This document shows, in pieces, positions 41,708 through 53,020 of a stretch of DNA of 64,000 bases; the stretch's first letter is position 1, and each line of letters begins with the position of its first letter. The DNA lies in contig JAGKQI010000098.1 in assembly GCA_018806915.1 (NCBI GenBank), positions 2,542,001-2,606,000 on the forward strand. Direction: 5' to 3'. The translations under genes were made by a program, and so were the position numbers. The DNA comes from Phytophthora colocasiae (Eukaryota > Oomycota > Peronosporomycetes > Peronosporales > Peronosporaceae). The notes beneath the pieces were generated by a model that saw nothing but the letters and a program-made list of their open reading frames with translations, did not search any database and was not told the DNA's origin.

Positions 41708-42407
41708 GTCAGATTGGCTACTCTACATCGTGTGGCCATAAAATCCATCACTCTCTTCGTCAATCATAATAGCCAACCAGACACCGCCTAAAACCTCAAT
41801 CGGATGGTGAGGGGGAGGGGGGGATGCCACAATTTTCTAGTCACTCAATCTACGTACCAAAATCGCTAGTAATCTCCGTAGAACCGCTAGAACCCAGTGC
41901 AGAGCGTCTTGAAACACTCCCTTCTTCGCGCAACACTCGCTCCGCAAACGAGAGTTCATTGTTGTCGTCGTTCTTCGCCTCATCAATGTTTATGTCACAT
42001 AGCATAGAAGAAGCTGCTATCCGTAAGGTAGATTGCAAAGTGTATTAGTTTCTTCCTAAACGAACTCTACGTACTGCTTTAGCCCATCATTCTAGCAAAT
42101 AAGCATCATGACCTCATTTAGATAGTAAACCAAAAATACATCAACATTGTAACCTTGTTGTGGCAGTAAACGGATTATAAGAGGTTATATTTACAAAGAC
42201 TAGAGAATTGAGGGGAAACGTGCCCAACCTTCTTACAGCGATGGAACTGGACCGTTTTTTTTTTTTCAAACTGCTGTCGCAGTAGCACTTCCTCAAGGTG
42301 GGCTATAGTCGAAGTGTAAAGCCAACGCAATCGTCTCATCGAACGTGACCAGATGGTGTTCATAGAGGTGGTATTTGGTTTCTGAACGGAGTCCTTGTTG
42401 AAGTACA
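41708..42407. other. Left flank of the tRNA satellite
   Basis: AT-rich, no recognised gene. The boundary with the array at 42408 is sharp: the sequence joins the unit at GTTTGCAAACATGGCG. Confidence 0.5.
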
Positions 42408-42748
42408 GTTTGCAAACATGGCGCGTCTGTCCAAGTCTGTCCAAGTCTGTCCAAGTCTGTCCGAGTCGATCCATCTGTAGCGACTGCTATACCATAGCTG
42501 CCGCCACAGGTCGAGGTCGCTGCAGCTGGATTGGCTCGGATGACGTGGTACGACAGCATCGGTCGTTGAAGAGAAAGATGGCGCTGGAGGATATTTGGGA
42601 CGCCGATGGGGCTGTGGAGGTCGATTGGTGGCGTGCGATGGACGTGGCTGGAGCGTGTGATGCGGCTGTGGTGTGTGTTGCGGTTTTGCGGTTGGTGTTT
42701 GTGTATGAGTGATTGTGATATTGTGAGTGTGTTTGTTGTGTTGTGCAA

Positions 42749-42819
42749 GCGCCGTTGGTTTAGTGGTAAAATATCTCGTTGCCAACGAGATGCCCCGGGT
42801 TCGATTCCCGGACGGCGCA
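42749..42819 (+). tRNA. trnG-GCC: tRNA-Gly(GCC) copy 1
   Basis: 71 bases including the discriminator A. Acceptor stem GCGCCGT pairs with ACGGCGC. Anticodon stem TCTCG/CGAGA encloses loop TTGCCAA, anticodon GCC. T arm CCGGG TTCGATT CCCGG. A box TGGTTTAGTGG and B box GGTTCGATTCC are intact. CCA is not encoded and there is no intron. Next copy starts 571 bases on. Confidence 0.97.
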
Positions 42820-42843
42820 TTCTCTTATGCCTCTGCTGCTCGC

Positions 42844-42943
42844 TTTTGCTGTTTTGCTGTTTTGCTGTCTTGTTGTCTTGCTGTTTTGCTGTCTTGCTGT
42901 TTTGGTGTTTTCCTGTCTTGCTCTTTTGCTCTTTTGCTGTTTG
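42844..42943 (+). repeat. TTTTGCTG-type minisatellite, first complete unit
   Basis: Starts 24 bases after the tRNA 3' end and consists of TTTTGCTG, TCTTGCTG and related 8- to 10-base pieces. Each TTTT is a possible RNA polymerase III stop. Every unit has this block, in slightly different length. Confidence 0.85.
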
Positions 42944-42956
42944 CAAACATGGCGCG

Positions 42957-43038
42957 TCTGTCCAAGTCTGTCCAAGTCTGTCCAAGTCTGTCCAAGTCTG
43001 TCCAAGTCTGTCCAAGTCTGTCCAAGTCTGTCCGAGTC
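42957..43038 (+). repeat. (TGTCCAAGTC)n minisatellite, first complete unit
   Basis: 10-base units, here seven TCCAAG copies and a closing TCCGAG copy. Across the array the count ranges from about three to nine. It follows the palindrome-like TTTGCAAA. Confidence 0.88.
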
Positions 43039-43319
43039 GATCCATCTGTAGCGACTGCTATACCATAGCTGCCGCCACAGGTCGAGGTCGCTGCAGCTGG
43101 ATTGGCTCGGATGACGTGGTACGACAGCATCGGTCGTTGAAGAGAAAGATGGCGCTGGATGATATTTGGGACGCCGATGGGGCTGTGGAGGTCGATTGGT
43201 GGCGTGCGATGGACGTGGCTGGAGCGTGTGACGCGGCTGTGGTGTGTGTTGCGGTTTTGCGGTTGGTGTTTGTGTATGAGTGATTGTGATATTGTGAGTG
43301 TGTTTGTTGTGTTGTGCAA

Positions 43320-43390
43320 GCGCCGTTGGTTTAGTGGTAAAATATCTCGTTGCCAACGAGATGCCCCGGGTTCGATTCCCGGACGGCGCA
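43320..43390 (+). tRNA. trnG-GCC: tRNA-Gly(GCC) copy 2
   Basis: Identical to copy 1. Next copy 561 bases on. Confidence 0.97.
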
Positions 43391-43880
43391 TTCTCTTATG
43401 CCTCTGCTGCTCGCTTTTGCTGTTTTGCTGTTTTGCTGTCTTGTTGTCTTGCTGTTTTGCTGTCTTGCTGTTTTGGTGTTTTCCTGTCTTGCTCTTTTGC
43501 TCTTTTGCTGTTTGCAAACATGGCGCGTCTGTCCAAGTCTGTCCAAGTCTGTCCAAGTCTGTCCAAGTCTGTCCAAGTCTGTCCAAGTCTGTCCGAGTCG
43601 ATCCATCTGTAGCGACTGCTATACCATAGCTGCCGCCACAGGTCGAGGTCGCTGCAGCTGGATTGGCTCGGATGACGTGGTACGACAGCATCGGTCGTTG
43701 AAGAGAAAGATGGCGCTGGAGGATATTTGAGACGCCGATGGGGCTGTGGAGGTCGATTGGTGGCGTGCGATGGACGTGGCTGGAGCGTGTGATGCGGCTG
43801 TGGTGTGTGTTGCGGTTTTGCGGTTGGTGTTTGTGTATGAGTGATTGTGATATTGTGAGTGTGTTTGTTGTGTTGTGCAA

Positions 43881-43951
43881 GCGCCGTTGGTTTAGTGGTA
43901 AAATATCTCGTTGCCAACGAGATGCCCCGGGTTCGATTCCCGGACGGCGCA
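43881..43951 (+). tRNA. trnG-GCC: tRNA-Gly(GCC) copy 3
   Basis: Identical to copy 1. Next copy 551 bases on. Confidence 0.97.
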
Positions 43952-44431
43952 TTCTCTTATGCCTCTGCTGCTCGCTTTTGCTGTTTTGCTGTTTTGCTGT
44001 CTTGTTGTCTTGCTGTTTTGCTGTCTTGCTGTTTTGGTGTTTTCCTGTCTTGCTCTTTTGCTCTTTTGCTGTTTGCAAACATGGCGCGTCTGTCCAAGTC
44101 TGTCCAAGTCTGTCCAAGTCTGTCCAAGTCTGTCCAAGTCTGTCCGAGTCGATCCATCTGTAGCGACTGCTATACCATAGCTGCCGCCACAGGTCGAGGT
44201 CGCTGCAGCTGGATTGGCTCGGATGACGTGGTACGACAGCATCGGTCGTTGAAGAGAAAGATGGCGCTGGAGGATATTTGGGACGCCGATGGGGCTGTGG
44301 AGGTCGATTGGTGGCGTGCGATGGACGTGGCTGGAGCGTGTGACGCGGCTGTGGTGTGTGTTGCGGTTTTGCGGTTGGTGTTTGTGTATGAGTGATTGTG
44401 ATATTGTGAGTGTGTTTGTTGTGTTGTGCAA

Positions 44432-44502
44432 GCGCCGTTGGTTTAGTGGTAAAATATCTCGTTGCCAACGAGATGCCCCGGGTTCGATTCCCGGACGGCG
44501 CA
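44432..44502 (+). tRNA. trnG-GCC: tRNA-Gly(GCC) copy 4
   Basis: Identical to copy 1. Downstream block is rearranged, with GGTGTTTTCCTGTCTTGCTG doubled. Next copy 557 bases on. Confidence 0.97.
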
Positions 44503-44988
44503 TTCTCTTATGCCTCTGCTGCTCGCTTTTGCTGTTTTGCTGTTTTGCTGTCTTGTTGTCTTGCTGTCTTGCTGTTTTGGTGTTTTCCTGTCTTGCTGTT
44601 TTGGTGTTTTCCTGTCTTGCTCTTTTGCTCTTTTGCTGTTTGCAAACATGGCGCGTCTGTCCAAGTCTGTCCAAGTCTGTCCAAGTCTGTCCAAGTCTGT
44701 CCGAGTCGATCCATCTGTAGCGACTGCTATACCATAGCTGCCGCCACAGGTCGAGGTCGCTGCAGCTGGATTGGCTCGGATGACGTGGTACGACAGCATC
44801 GGTCGTTGAAGAGAAAGATGGCGCTGGAGGATATTTGGGACGCCGATGGGGCTGTGGAGGTCGATTGGTGGCGTGCGATGGACGTGGCTGGAGCGTGTGA
44901 TGCGGCTGTGGTGTGTGTTGCGGTTTTGCGGTTGGTGTTTGTGTATGAGTGATTGTGATATTGTGAGTGTGTTTGTTGTGTTGTGCAA

Positions 44989-45059
44989 GCGCCGTTGGTT
45001 TAGTGGTAAAATATCTCGTTGCCAACGAGATGCCCCGGGTTCGATTCCCGGACGGCGCA
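44989..45059 (+). tRNA. trnG-GCC: tRNA-Gly(GCC) copy 5
   Basis: Identical to copy 1. Next copy 561 bases on. Confidence 0.97.
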
Positions 45060-45549
45060 TTCTCTTATGCCTCTGCTGCTCGCTTTTGCTGTTTTGCTGT
45101 TTTGCTGTCTTGTTGTCTTGCTGTTTTGCTGTCTTGCTGTTTTGGTGTTTTCCTGTCTTGCTCTTTTGCTCTTTTGCTGTTTGCAAACATGGCGCGTCTG
45201 TCCAAGTCTGTCCAAGTCTGTCCAAGTCTGTCCAAGTCTGTCCAAGTCTGTCCAAGTCTGTCCGAGTCGATCCATCTGTAGCGACTGCTATACCATAGCT
45301 GCCGCCACAGGTCGAGGTCGCTGCAGCTGGATTGGCTCGGATGACGTGGTACGACAGCATCGGTCGTTGAAGAGAAAGATGGCGCTGGAGGATATTTGGG
45401 ACGCCGATGGGGCTGTGGAGGTCGATTGGTGGCGTGCGATGGACGTGGCTGGAGCGTGTGATGCGGCTGTGGTGTGTGTTGCGGTTTTGCGGTTGGTGTT
45501 TGTGTATGAGTGATTGTGATATTGTGAGTGTGTTTGTTGTGTTGTGCAA

Positions 45550-45620
45550 GCGCCGTTGGTTTAGTGGTAAAATATCTCGTTGCCAACGAGATGCCCCGGG
45601 TTCGATTCCCGGACGGCGCA
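45550..45620 (+). tRNA. trnG-GCC: tRNA-Gly(GCC) copy 6
   Basis: Identical to copy 1. Downstream TTTTGCTG block is expanded. Next copy 593 bases on. Confidence 0.97.
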
Positions 45621-46142
45621 TTCTCTTATGCCTCTGCTGCTCGCTTTTGCTGTTTTGCTGTTTTGCTGTTTTGCTGTTTTGCTGTTTTGCTGTTTTGCTG
45701 TCTTGTTGTCTTGCTGTTTTGCTGTCTTGCTGTTTTGGTGTTTTCCTGTCTTGCTCTTTTGCTCTTTTGCTGTTTGCAAACATGGCGCGTCTGTCCAAGT
45801 CTGTCCAAGTCTGTCCAAGTCTGTCCAAGTCTGTCCAAGTCTGTCCAAGTCTGTCCGAGTCGATCCATCTGTAGCGACTGCTATACCATAGCTGCCGCCA
45901 CAGGTCGAGGTCGCTGCAGCTGGATTGGCTCGGATGACGTGGTACGACAGCATCGGTCGTTGAAGAGAAAGATGGCGCTGGAGGATATTTGGGACGCCGA
46001 TGGGGCTGTGGAGGTCGATTGGTGGCGTGCGATGGACGTGGCTGGAGCGTGTGACGCGGCTGTGGTGTGTGTTGCGGTTTTGCGGTTGGTGTTTGTGTAT
46101 GAGTGATTGTGATATTGTGAGTGTGTTTGTTGTGTTGTGCAA

Positions 46143-46213
46143 GCGCCGTTGGTTTAGTGGTAAAATATCTCGTTGCCAACGAGATGCCCCGGGTTCGATT
46201 CCCGGACGGCGCA
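46143..46213 (+). tRNA. trnG-GCC: tRNA-Gly(GCC) copy 7
   Basis: Identical to copy 1. Next copy 577 bases on. Confidence 0.97.
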
Positions 46214-46719
46214 TTCTCTTATGCCTCTGCTGCTCGCTTTTGCTGTTTTGCTGTTTTGCTGTTTTGCTGTTTTGCTGTCTTGTTGTCTTGCTGTTTTGCT
46301 GTCTTGCTGTTTTGGTGTTTTCCTGTCTTGCTCTTTTGCTCTTTTGCTGTTTGCAAACATGGCGCGTCTGTCCAAGTCTGTCCAAGTCTGTCCAAGTCTG
46401 TCCAAGTCTGTCCAAGTCTGTCCAAGTCTGTCCGAGTCGATCCATCTGTAGCGACTGCTATACCATAGCTGCCGCCACAGGTCGAGGTCGCTGCAGCTGG
46501 ATTGGCTCGGATGACGTGGTACGACAGCATCGGTCGTTGAAGAGAAAGATGGCGCTGGAGGATATTTGGGACGCCGATGGGGCTGTGGAGGTCGATTGGT
46601 GGCGTGCGATGGACGTGGCTGGAGCGTGTGATGCGGCTGTGGTGTGTGTTGCGGTTTTGCGGTTGGTGTTTGTGTATGAGTGATTGTGATATTGTGAGTG
46701 TGTTTGTTGTGTTGTGCAA

Positions 46720-46790
46720 GCGCCGTTGGTTTAGTGGTAAAATATCTCGTTGCCAACGAGATGCCCCGGGTTCGATTCCCGGACGGCGCA
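46720..46790 (+). tRNA. trnG-GCC: tRNA-Gly(GCC) copy 8
   Basis: Identical to copy 1. Downstream block expanded as after copy 6. Next copy 593 bases on. Confidence 0.97.
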
Positions 46791-47312
46791 TTCTCTTATG
46801 CCTCTGCTGCTCGCTTTTGCTGTTTTGCTGTTTTGCTGTTTTGCTGTTTTGCTGTTTTGCTGTTTTGCTGTCTTGTTGTCTTGCTGTTTTGCTGTCTTGC
46901 TGTTTTGGTGTTTTCCTGTCTTGCTCTTTTGCTCTTTTGCTGTTTGCAAACATGGCGCGTCTGTCCAAGTCTGTCCAAGTCTGTCCAAGTCTGTCCAAGT
47001 CTGTCCAAGTCTGTCCAAGTCTGTCCGAGTCGATCCATCTGTAGCGACTGCTATACCATAGCTGCCGCCACAGGTCGAGGTCGCTGCAGCTGGATTGGCT
47101 CGGATGACGTGGTACGACAGCATCGGTCGTTGAAGAGAAAGATGGCGCTGGAGGATATTTGGGACGCCGATGGGGCTGTGGAGGTCGATTGGTGGCGTGC
47201 GATGGACGTGGCTGGAGCGTGTGATGCGGCTGTGGTGTGTGTTGCGGTTTTGCGGTTGGTGTTTGTGTATGAGTGATTGTGATATTGTGAGTGTGTTTGT
47301 TGTGTTGTGCAA

Positions 47313-47383
47313 GCGCCGTTGGTTTAGTGGTAAAATATCTCGTTGCCAACGAGATGCCCCGGGTTCGATTCCCGGACGGCGCA
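47313..47383 (+). tRNA. trnG-GCC: tRNA-Gly(GCC) copy 9
   Basis: Identical to copy 1. Next copy 561 bases on. Confidence 0.97.
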
Positions 47384-47873
47384 TTCTCTTATGCCTCTGC
47401 TGCTCGCTTTTGCTGTTTTGCTGTTTTGCTGTCTTGTTGTCTTGCTGTTTTGCTGTCTTGCTGTTTTGGTGTTTTCCTGTCTTGCTCTTTTGCTCTTTTG
47501 CTGTTTGCAAACATGGCGCGTCTGTCCAAGTCTGTCCAAGTCTGTCCAAGTCTGTCCAAGTCTGTCCAAGTCTGTCCAAGTCTGTCCGAGTCGATCCATC
47601 TGTAGCGACTGCTATACCATAGCTGCCGCCACAGGTCGAGGTCGCTGCAGCTGGATTGGCTCGGATGACGTGGTACGACAGCATCGGTCGTTGAAGAGAA
47701 AGATGGCGCTGGAGGATATTTGGGACGCCGATGGGGCTGTGGAGGTCGATTGGTGGCGTGCGATGGACGTGGCTGGAGCGTGTGATGCGGCTGTGGTGTG
47801 TGTTGCGGTTTTGCGGTTGGTGTTTGTGTATGAGTGATTGTGATATTGTGAGTGTGTTTGTTGTGTTGTGCAA

Positions 47874-47944
47874 GCGCCGTTGGTTTAGTGGTAAAATATC
47901 TCGTTGCCAACGAGATGCCCCGGGTTCGATTCCCGGACGGCGCA
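47874..47944 (+). tRNA. trnG-GCC: tRNA-Gly(GCC) copy 10
   Basis: Identical to copy 1. Next copy 561 bases on. Confidence 0.97.
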
Positions 47945-48434
47945 TTCTCTTATGCCTCTGCTGCTCGCTTTTGCTGTTTTGCTGTTTTGCTGTCTTGTTG
48001 TCTTGCTGTTTTGCTGTCTTGCTGTTTTGGTGTTTTCCTGTCTTGCTCTTTTGCTCTTTTGCTGTTTGCAAACATGGCGCGTCTGTCCAAGTCTGTCCAA
48101 GTCTGTCCAAGTCTGTCCAAGTCTGTCCAAGTCTGTCCAAGTCTGTCCGAGTCGATCCATCTGTAGCGACTGCTATACCATAGCTGCCGCCACAGGTCGA
48201 GGTCGCTGCAGCTGGATTGGCTCGGATGACGTGGTACGACAGCATCGGTCGTTGAAGAGAAAGATGGCGCTGGAGGATATTTGGGACGCCGATGGGGCTG
48301 TGGAGGTCGATTGGTGGCGTGCGATGGACGTGGCTGGAGCGTGTGATGCGGCTGTGGTGTGTGTTGCGGTTTTGCGGTTGGTGTTTGTGTATGAGTGATT
48401 GTGATATTGTGAGTGTGTTTGTTGTGTTGTGCAA

Positions 48435-48504
48435 GCGCCGTTGGTTTTAGTGGTAAAATATCTCGTTGCCAACGAGATGCCCTGTTCGATTCCCGGACGG
48501 CGCA
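48435..48504 (+). pseudogene. tRNA-Gly(GCC) copy 11, damaged
   Basis: 70 bases. One extra T in the D arm (GGTTTTAGTGG), and the T-stem start CCCCGGG is reduced to CCCT, so the T stem cannot pair. Both promoter boxes are altered. Next copy 576 bases on. Confidence 0.9.
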
Positions 48505-49010
48505 TTCTCTTATGCCTCTGCTGCTCGCTTTTGCTGTTTTGCTGTTTTGCTGTTTTGCTGTTTTGCTGTCTTGTTGTCTGGCTGTTTTGCTGTCTTGCTG
48601 TTTTGGTGTTTTCCTGTCTTGCTCTTTTGCTCTTTTGCTGTTTGCAAACATGGCGCGTCTGTCCAAGTCTGTCCAAGTCTGTCCAAGTCTGTCCAAGTCT
48701 GTCCAAGTCTGTCCAAGTCTGTCCGAGTCGATCCATCTGTAGCGACTGCTATACCATAGCTGCCGCCACAGGTCGAGGTCGCTGCAGCTGGATTGGCTCG
48801 GATGACGTGGTACGACAGCATCGGTCGTTGAAGAGAAAGATGGCGCTGGAGGATATTTGGGACGCCGATGGGGCTGTGGAGGTCGATTGGTGGCGTGCGA
48901 TGGACGTGGCTGGAGCGTGTGACGCGGCTGTGGTGTGTGTTGCGGTTTTGCGGTTGGTGTTTGTGTATGAGTGATTGTGATATTGTGAGTGTGTTTGTTG
49001 TGTTGTGCAA

Positions 49011-49081
49011 GCGCCGTTGGTTTAGTGGTAAAATATCTCGTTGCCAACGAGATGCCCCGGGTTCGATTCCCGGACGGCGCA
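49011..49081 (+). tRNA. trnG-GCC: tRNA-Gly(GCC) copy 12
   Basis: Identical to copy 1. Next copy 571 bases on. Confidence 0.97.
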
Positions 49082-49581
49082 TTCTCTTATGCCTCTGCTG
49101 CTCGCTTTTGCTGTTTTGCTGTTTTGCTGTCTTGTTGTCTTGCTGTTTTGCTGTCTTGCTGTTTTGGTGTTTTCCTGTCTTGCTCTTTTGCTCTTTTGCT
49201 GTTTGCAAACATGGCGCGTCTGTCCAAGTCTGTCCAAGTCTGTCCAAGTCTGTCCAAGTCTGTCCAAGTCTGTCCAAGTCTGTCCAAGTCTGTCCGAGTC
49301 GATCCATCTGTAGCGACTGCTATACCATAGCTGCCGCCACAGGTCGAGGTCGCTGCAGCTGGATTGGCTCGGATGACGTGGTACGACAGCATCGGTCGTT
49401 GAAGAGAAAGATGGCGCTGGAGGATATTTGGGACGCCGATGGGGCTGTGGAGGTCGATTGGTGGCGTGCGATGGACGTGGCTGGAGCGTGTGATGCGGCT
49501 GTGGTGTGTGTTGCGGTTTTGCGGTTGGTGTTTGTGTATGAGTGATTGTGATATTGTGAGTGTGTTTGTTGTGTTGTGCAA

Positions 49582-49641
49582 GCGCCGTTGGTTTAGTGGT
49601 AAAATATCTCGTTGCCAACGAGATGATTCCCGGACGGCGCA
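49582..49641 (+). pseudogene. tRNA-Gly(GCC) copy 13, T arm deleted
   Basis: 60 bases: 11 bases (CCCCGGGTTCG) are missing after GAGAT, which removes the 5' T stem and most of the B box. Acceptor and anticodon stems remain. Next copy 570 bases on. Confidence 0.93.
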
Positions 49642-50151
49642 TTCTCTTATGCCTCTGCTGCTCGCTTTTGCTGTTTTGCTGTTTTGCTGTCTTGTTGTCT
49701 GGCTGTTTTGCTGTCTTGCTGTTTTGGTGTTTTCCTGTCTTGCTCTTTTGCTCTTTTGCTGTTTGCAAACATGGCGCGTCTGTCCAAGTCTGTCCAAGTC
49801 TGTCCAAGTCTGTCCAAGTCTGTCCAAGTCTGTCCAAGTCTGTCCAAGTCTGTCCAAGTCTGTCCGAGTCGATCCATCTGTAGCGACTGCTATACCATAG
49901 CTGCCGCCACAGGTCGAGGTCGCTGCAGCTGGATTGGCTCGGATGACGTGGTACGACAGCATCGGTCGTTGAAGAGAAAGATGGCGCTGGATGATATTTG
50001 GGACGCCGATGGGGCTGTGGAGGTCGATTGGTGGCGTGCGATGGACGTGGCTGGAGCGTGTGATGCGGCTGTGGTGTGTGTTGCGGTTTTGCGGTTGGTG
50101 TTTGTGTATGAGTGATTGTGATATTGTGAGTGTGTTTGTTGTGTTGTGCAA

Positions 50152-50222
50152 GCGCCGTTGGTTTAGTGGTAAAATATCTCGTTGCCAACGAGATGCCCCG
50201 GGTTCGATTCCCGGACGGCGCA
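50152..50222 (+). tRNA. trnG-GCC: tRNA-Gly(GCC) copy 14
   Basis: Identical to copy 1. Next copy 585 bases on. Confidence 0.97.
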
Positions 50223-50736
50223 TTCTCTTATGCCTCTGCTGCTCGCTTTTGCTGTTTTGCTGTTTTGCTGTCTTGTTGTCTTGCTGTTTTGCTGTCTTGT
50301 TGTCTTGCTGTTTTGCTGTCTTGCTGTTTTGGTGTTTTCCTGTCTTGCTCTTTTGCTCTTTTGCTGTTTGCAAACATGGCGCGTCTGTCCAAGTCTGTCC
50401 AAGTCTGTCCAAGTCTGTCCAAGTCTGTCCAAGTCTGTCCAAGTCTGTCCGAGTCGATCCATCTGTAGCGACTGCTATACCATAGCTGCCGCCACAGGTC
50501 GAGGTCGCTGCAGCTGGATTGGCTCGGATGACGTGGTACGACAGCATCGGTCGTTGAAGAGAAAGATGGCGCTGGAGGATATTTGGGACGCCGATGGGGC
50601 TGTGGAGGTCGATTGGTGGCGTGCGATGGACGTGGCTGGAGCGTGTGATGCGGCTGTGGTGTGTGTTGCGGTTTTGCGGTTGGTGTTTGTGTATGAGTGA
50701 TTGTGATATTGTGAGTGTGTTTGTTGTGTTGTGCAA

Positions 50737-50807
50737 GCGCCGTTGGTTTAGTGGTAAAATATCTCGTTGCCAACGAGATGCCCCGGGTTCGATTCCCGGA
50801 CGGCGCA
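50737..50807 (+). tRNA. trnG-GCC: tRNA-Gly(GCC) copy 15
   Basis: Identical to copy 1. The following unit has the longest TGTCCAAGTC block. Next copy 591 bases on. Confidence 0.97.
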
Positions 50808-51327
50808 TTCTCTTATGCCTCTGCTGCTCGCTTTTGCTGTTTTGCTGTTTTGCTGTCTTGTTGTCTTGCTGTTTTGCTGTCTTGCTGTTTTGGTGTTTTC
50901 CTGTCTTGCTCTTTTGCTCTTTTGCTGTTTGCAAACATGGCGCGTCTGTCCAAGTCTGTCCAAGTCTGTCCAAGTCTGTCCAAGTCTGTCCAAGTCTGTC
51001 CAAGTCTGTCCAAGTCTGTCCAAGTCTGTCCAAGTCTGTCCGAGTCGATCCATCTGTAGCGACTGCTATACCATAGCTGCCGCCACAGGTCGAGGTCGCT
51101 GCAGCTGGATTGGCTCGGATGACGTGGTACGACAGCATCGGTCGTTGAAGAGAAAGATGGCGCTGGAGGATATTTGGGACGCCGATGGGGCTGTGGAGGT
51201 CGATTGGTGGCGTGCGATGGACGTGGCTGGAGCGTGTGACGCGGCTGTGGTGTGTGTTGCGGTTTTGCGGTTGGTGTTTGTGTATGAGTGATTGTGATAT
51301 TGTGAGTGTGTTTGTTGTGTTGTGCAA

Positions 51328-51398
51328 GCGCCGTTGGTTTAGTGGTAAAATATCTCGTTGCCAACGAGATGCCCCGGGTTCGATTCCCGGACGGCGCA
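51328..51398 (+). tRNA. trnG-GCC: tRNA-Gly(GCC) copy 16
   Basis: Identical to copy 1. Next copy 561 bases on. Confidence 0.97.
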
Positions 51399-51888
51399 TT
51401 CTCTTATGCCTCTGCTGCTCGCTTTTGCTGTTTTGCTGTTTTGCTGTCTTGTTGTCTTGCTGTTTTGCTGTCTTGCTGTTTTGGTGTTTTCCTGTCTTGC
51501 TCTTTTGCTCTTTTGCTGTTTGCAAACATGGCGCGTCTGTCCAAGTCTGTCCAAGTCTGTCCAAGTCTGTCCAAGTCTGTCCAAGTCTGTCCAAGTCTGT
51601 CCGAGTCGATCCATCTGTAGCGACTGCTATACCATAGCTGCCGCCACAGGTCGAGGTCGCTGCAGCTGGATTGGCTCGGATGACGTGGTACGACAGCATC
51701 GGTCGTTGAAGAGAAAGATGGCGCTGGAGGATATTTGGGACGCCGATGGGGCTGTGGAGGTCGATTGGTGGCGTGCGATGGACGTGGCTGGAGCGTGTGA
51801 TGCGGCTGTGGTGTGTGTTGCGGTTTTGCGGTTGGTGTTTGTGTATGAGTGATTGTGATATTGTGAGTGTGTTTGTTGTGTTGTGCAA

Positions 51889-51959
51889 GCGCCGTTGGTT
51901 TAGTGGTAAAATATCTCGTTGCCAACGAGATGCCCCGGGTTCGATTCCCGGACGGCGCA
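51889..51959 (+). tRNA. trnG-GCC: tRNA-Gly(GCC) copy 17
   Basis: Identical to copy 1. The following spacer has lost about 93 bases (junction near 52309). Next copy 484 bases on. Confidence 0.97.
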
Positions 51960-52372
51960 TTCTCTTATGCCTCTGCTGCTCGCTTTTGCTGTTTTGCTGT
52001 TTTGCTGTTTTGCTGTTTTGCTGTCTTGTTGTCTTGCTGTTTTGCTGTCTTGCTGTTTTGGTGTTTTCCTGTCTTGCTCTTTTGCTCTTTTGCTGTTTGC
52101 AAACATGGCGCGTCTGTCCAAGTCTGTCCAAGTCTGTCCAAGTCTGTCCAAGTCTGTCCAAGTCTGTCCAAGTCTGTCCGAGTCGATCCATCTGTAGCGA
52201 CTGCTATACCATAGCTGCCGCCACAGGTCGAGGTCGCTGCAGCTGGATTGGCTCGGATGACGTGGTACGACAGCATCGGTCGTTGAAGAGAAAGATGGCG
52301 CTGGAGGATTTGCGGTTGGTGTTTGTGTATGAGTGATTGTGATATTGTGAGTGTGTTTGTTGTGTTGTGCAA

Positions 52373-52443
52373 GCGCCGTTGGTTTAGTGGTAAAATATCT
52401 CGTTGCCAACGAGATGCCCCGGGTTCGATTCCCGGACGGCGCA
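52373..52443 (+). tRNA. trnG-GCC: tRNA-Gly(GCC) copy 18
   Basis: Identical to copy 1, in spite of the shortened spacer before it. Next copy 577 bases on. Confidence 0.97.
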
Positions 52444-52949
52444 TTCTCTTATGCCTCTGCTGCTCGCTTTTGCTGTTTTGCTGTTTTGCTGTTTTGCTGT
52501 TTTGCTGTCTTGTTGTCTTGCTGTTTTGCTGTCTTGCTGTTTTGGTGTTTTCCTGTCTTGCTCTTTTGCTCTTTTGCTGTTTGCAAACATGGCGCGTCTG
52601 TCCAAGTCTGTCCAAGTCTGTCCAAGTCTGTCCAAGTCTGTCCAAGTCTGTCCAAGTCTGTCCGAGTCGATCCATCTGTAGCGACTGCTATACCATAGCT
52701 GCCGCCACAGGTCGAGGTCGCTGCAGCTGGATTGGCTCGGATGACGTGGTACGACAGCATCGGTCGTTGAAGAGAAAGATGGCGCTGGAGGATATTTGGG
52801 ACGCCGATGGGGCTGTGGAGGTCGATTGGTGGCGTGCGATGGACGTGGCTGGAGCGTGTGATGCGGCTGTGGTGTGTGTTGCGGTTTTGCGGTTGGTGTT
52901 TGTGTATGAGTGATTGTGATATTGTGAGTGTGTTTGTTGTGTTGTGCAA

Positions 52950-53020
52950 GCGCCGTTGGTTTAGTGGTAAAATATCTCGTTGCCAACGAGATGCCCCGGG
53001 TTCGATTCCCGGACGGCGCA
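52950..53020 (+). tRNA. trnG-GCC: tRNA-Gly(GCC) copy 19
   Basis: Identical to copy 1. Next copy 567 bases on. Confidence 0.97.

Noticed and set aside
1..42407. RxLR or CRN effector genes
   Set aside because: I looked for a signal peptide followed by RxLR-EER or LFLAK motifs in the open frames and found none that I could support.
42606..43283. Plus-strand Cys-rich frames (MGLWRSIGGVRW ... LLFCCFAVLL) that look membrane-like
   Set aside because: They run over spacer, tRNA and TTTTGCTG block; the hydrophobic Cys/Leu text is the translation of the minisatellite.
49087..52191. 1,034-codon minus-strand frame with DRLGQTWTD and AKQQNSK repeats
   Set aside because: It reads through five to six tRNA units and both minisatellites; the same text recurs in shifted form at every unit, and tRNA genes lie antisense inside it. 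It is a product of the satellite.
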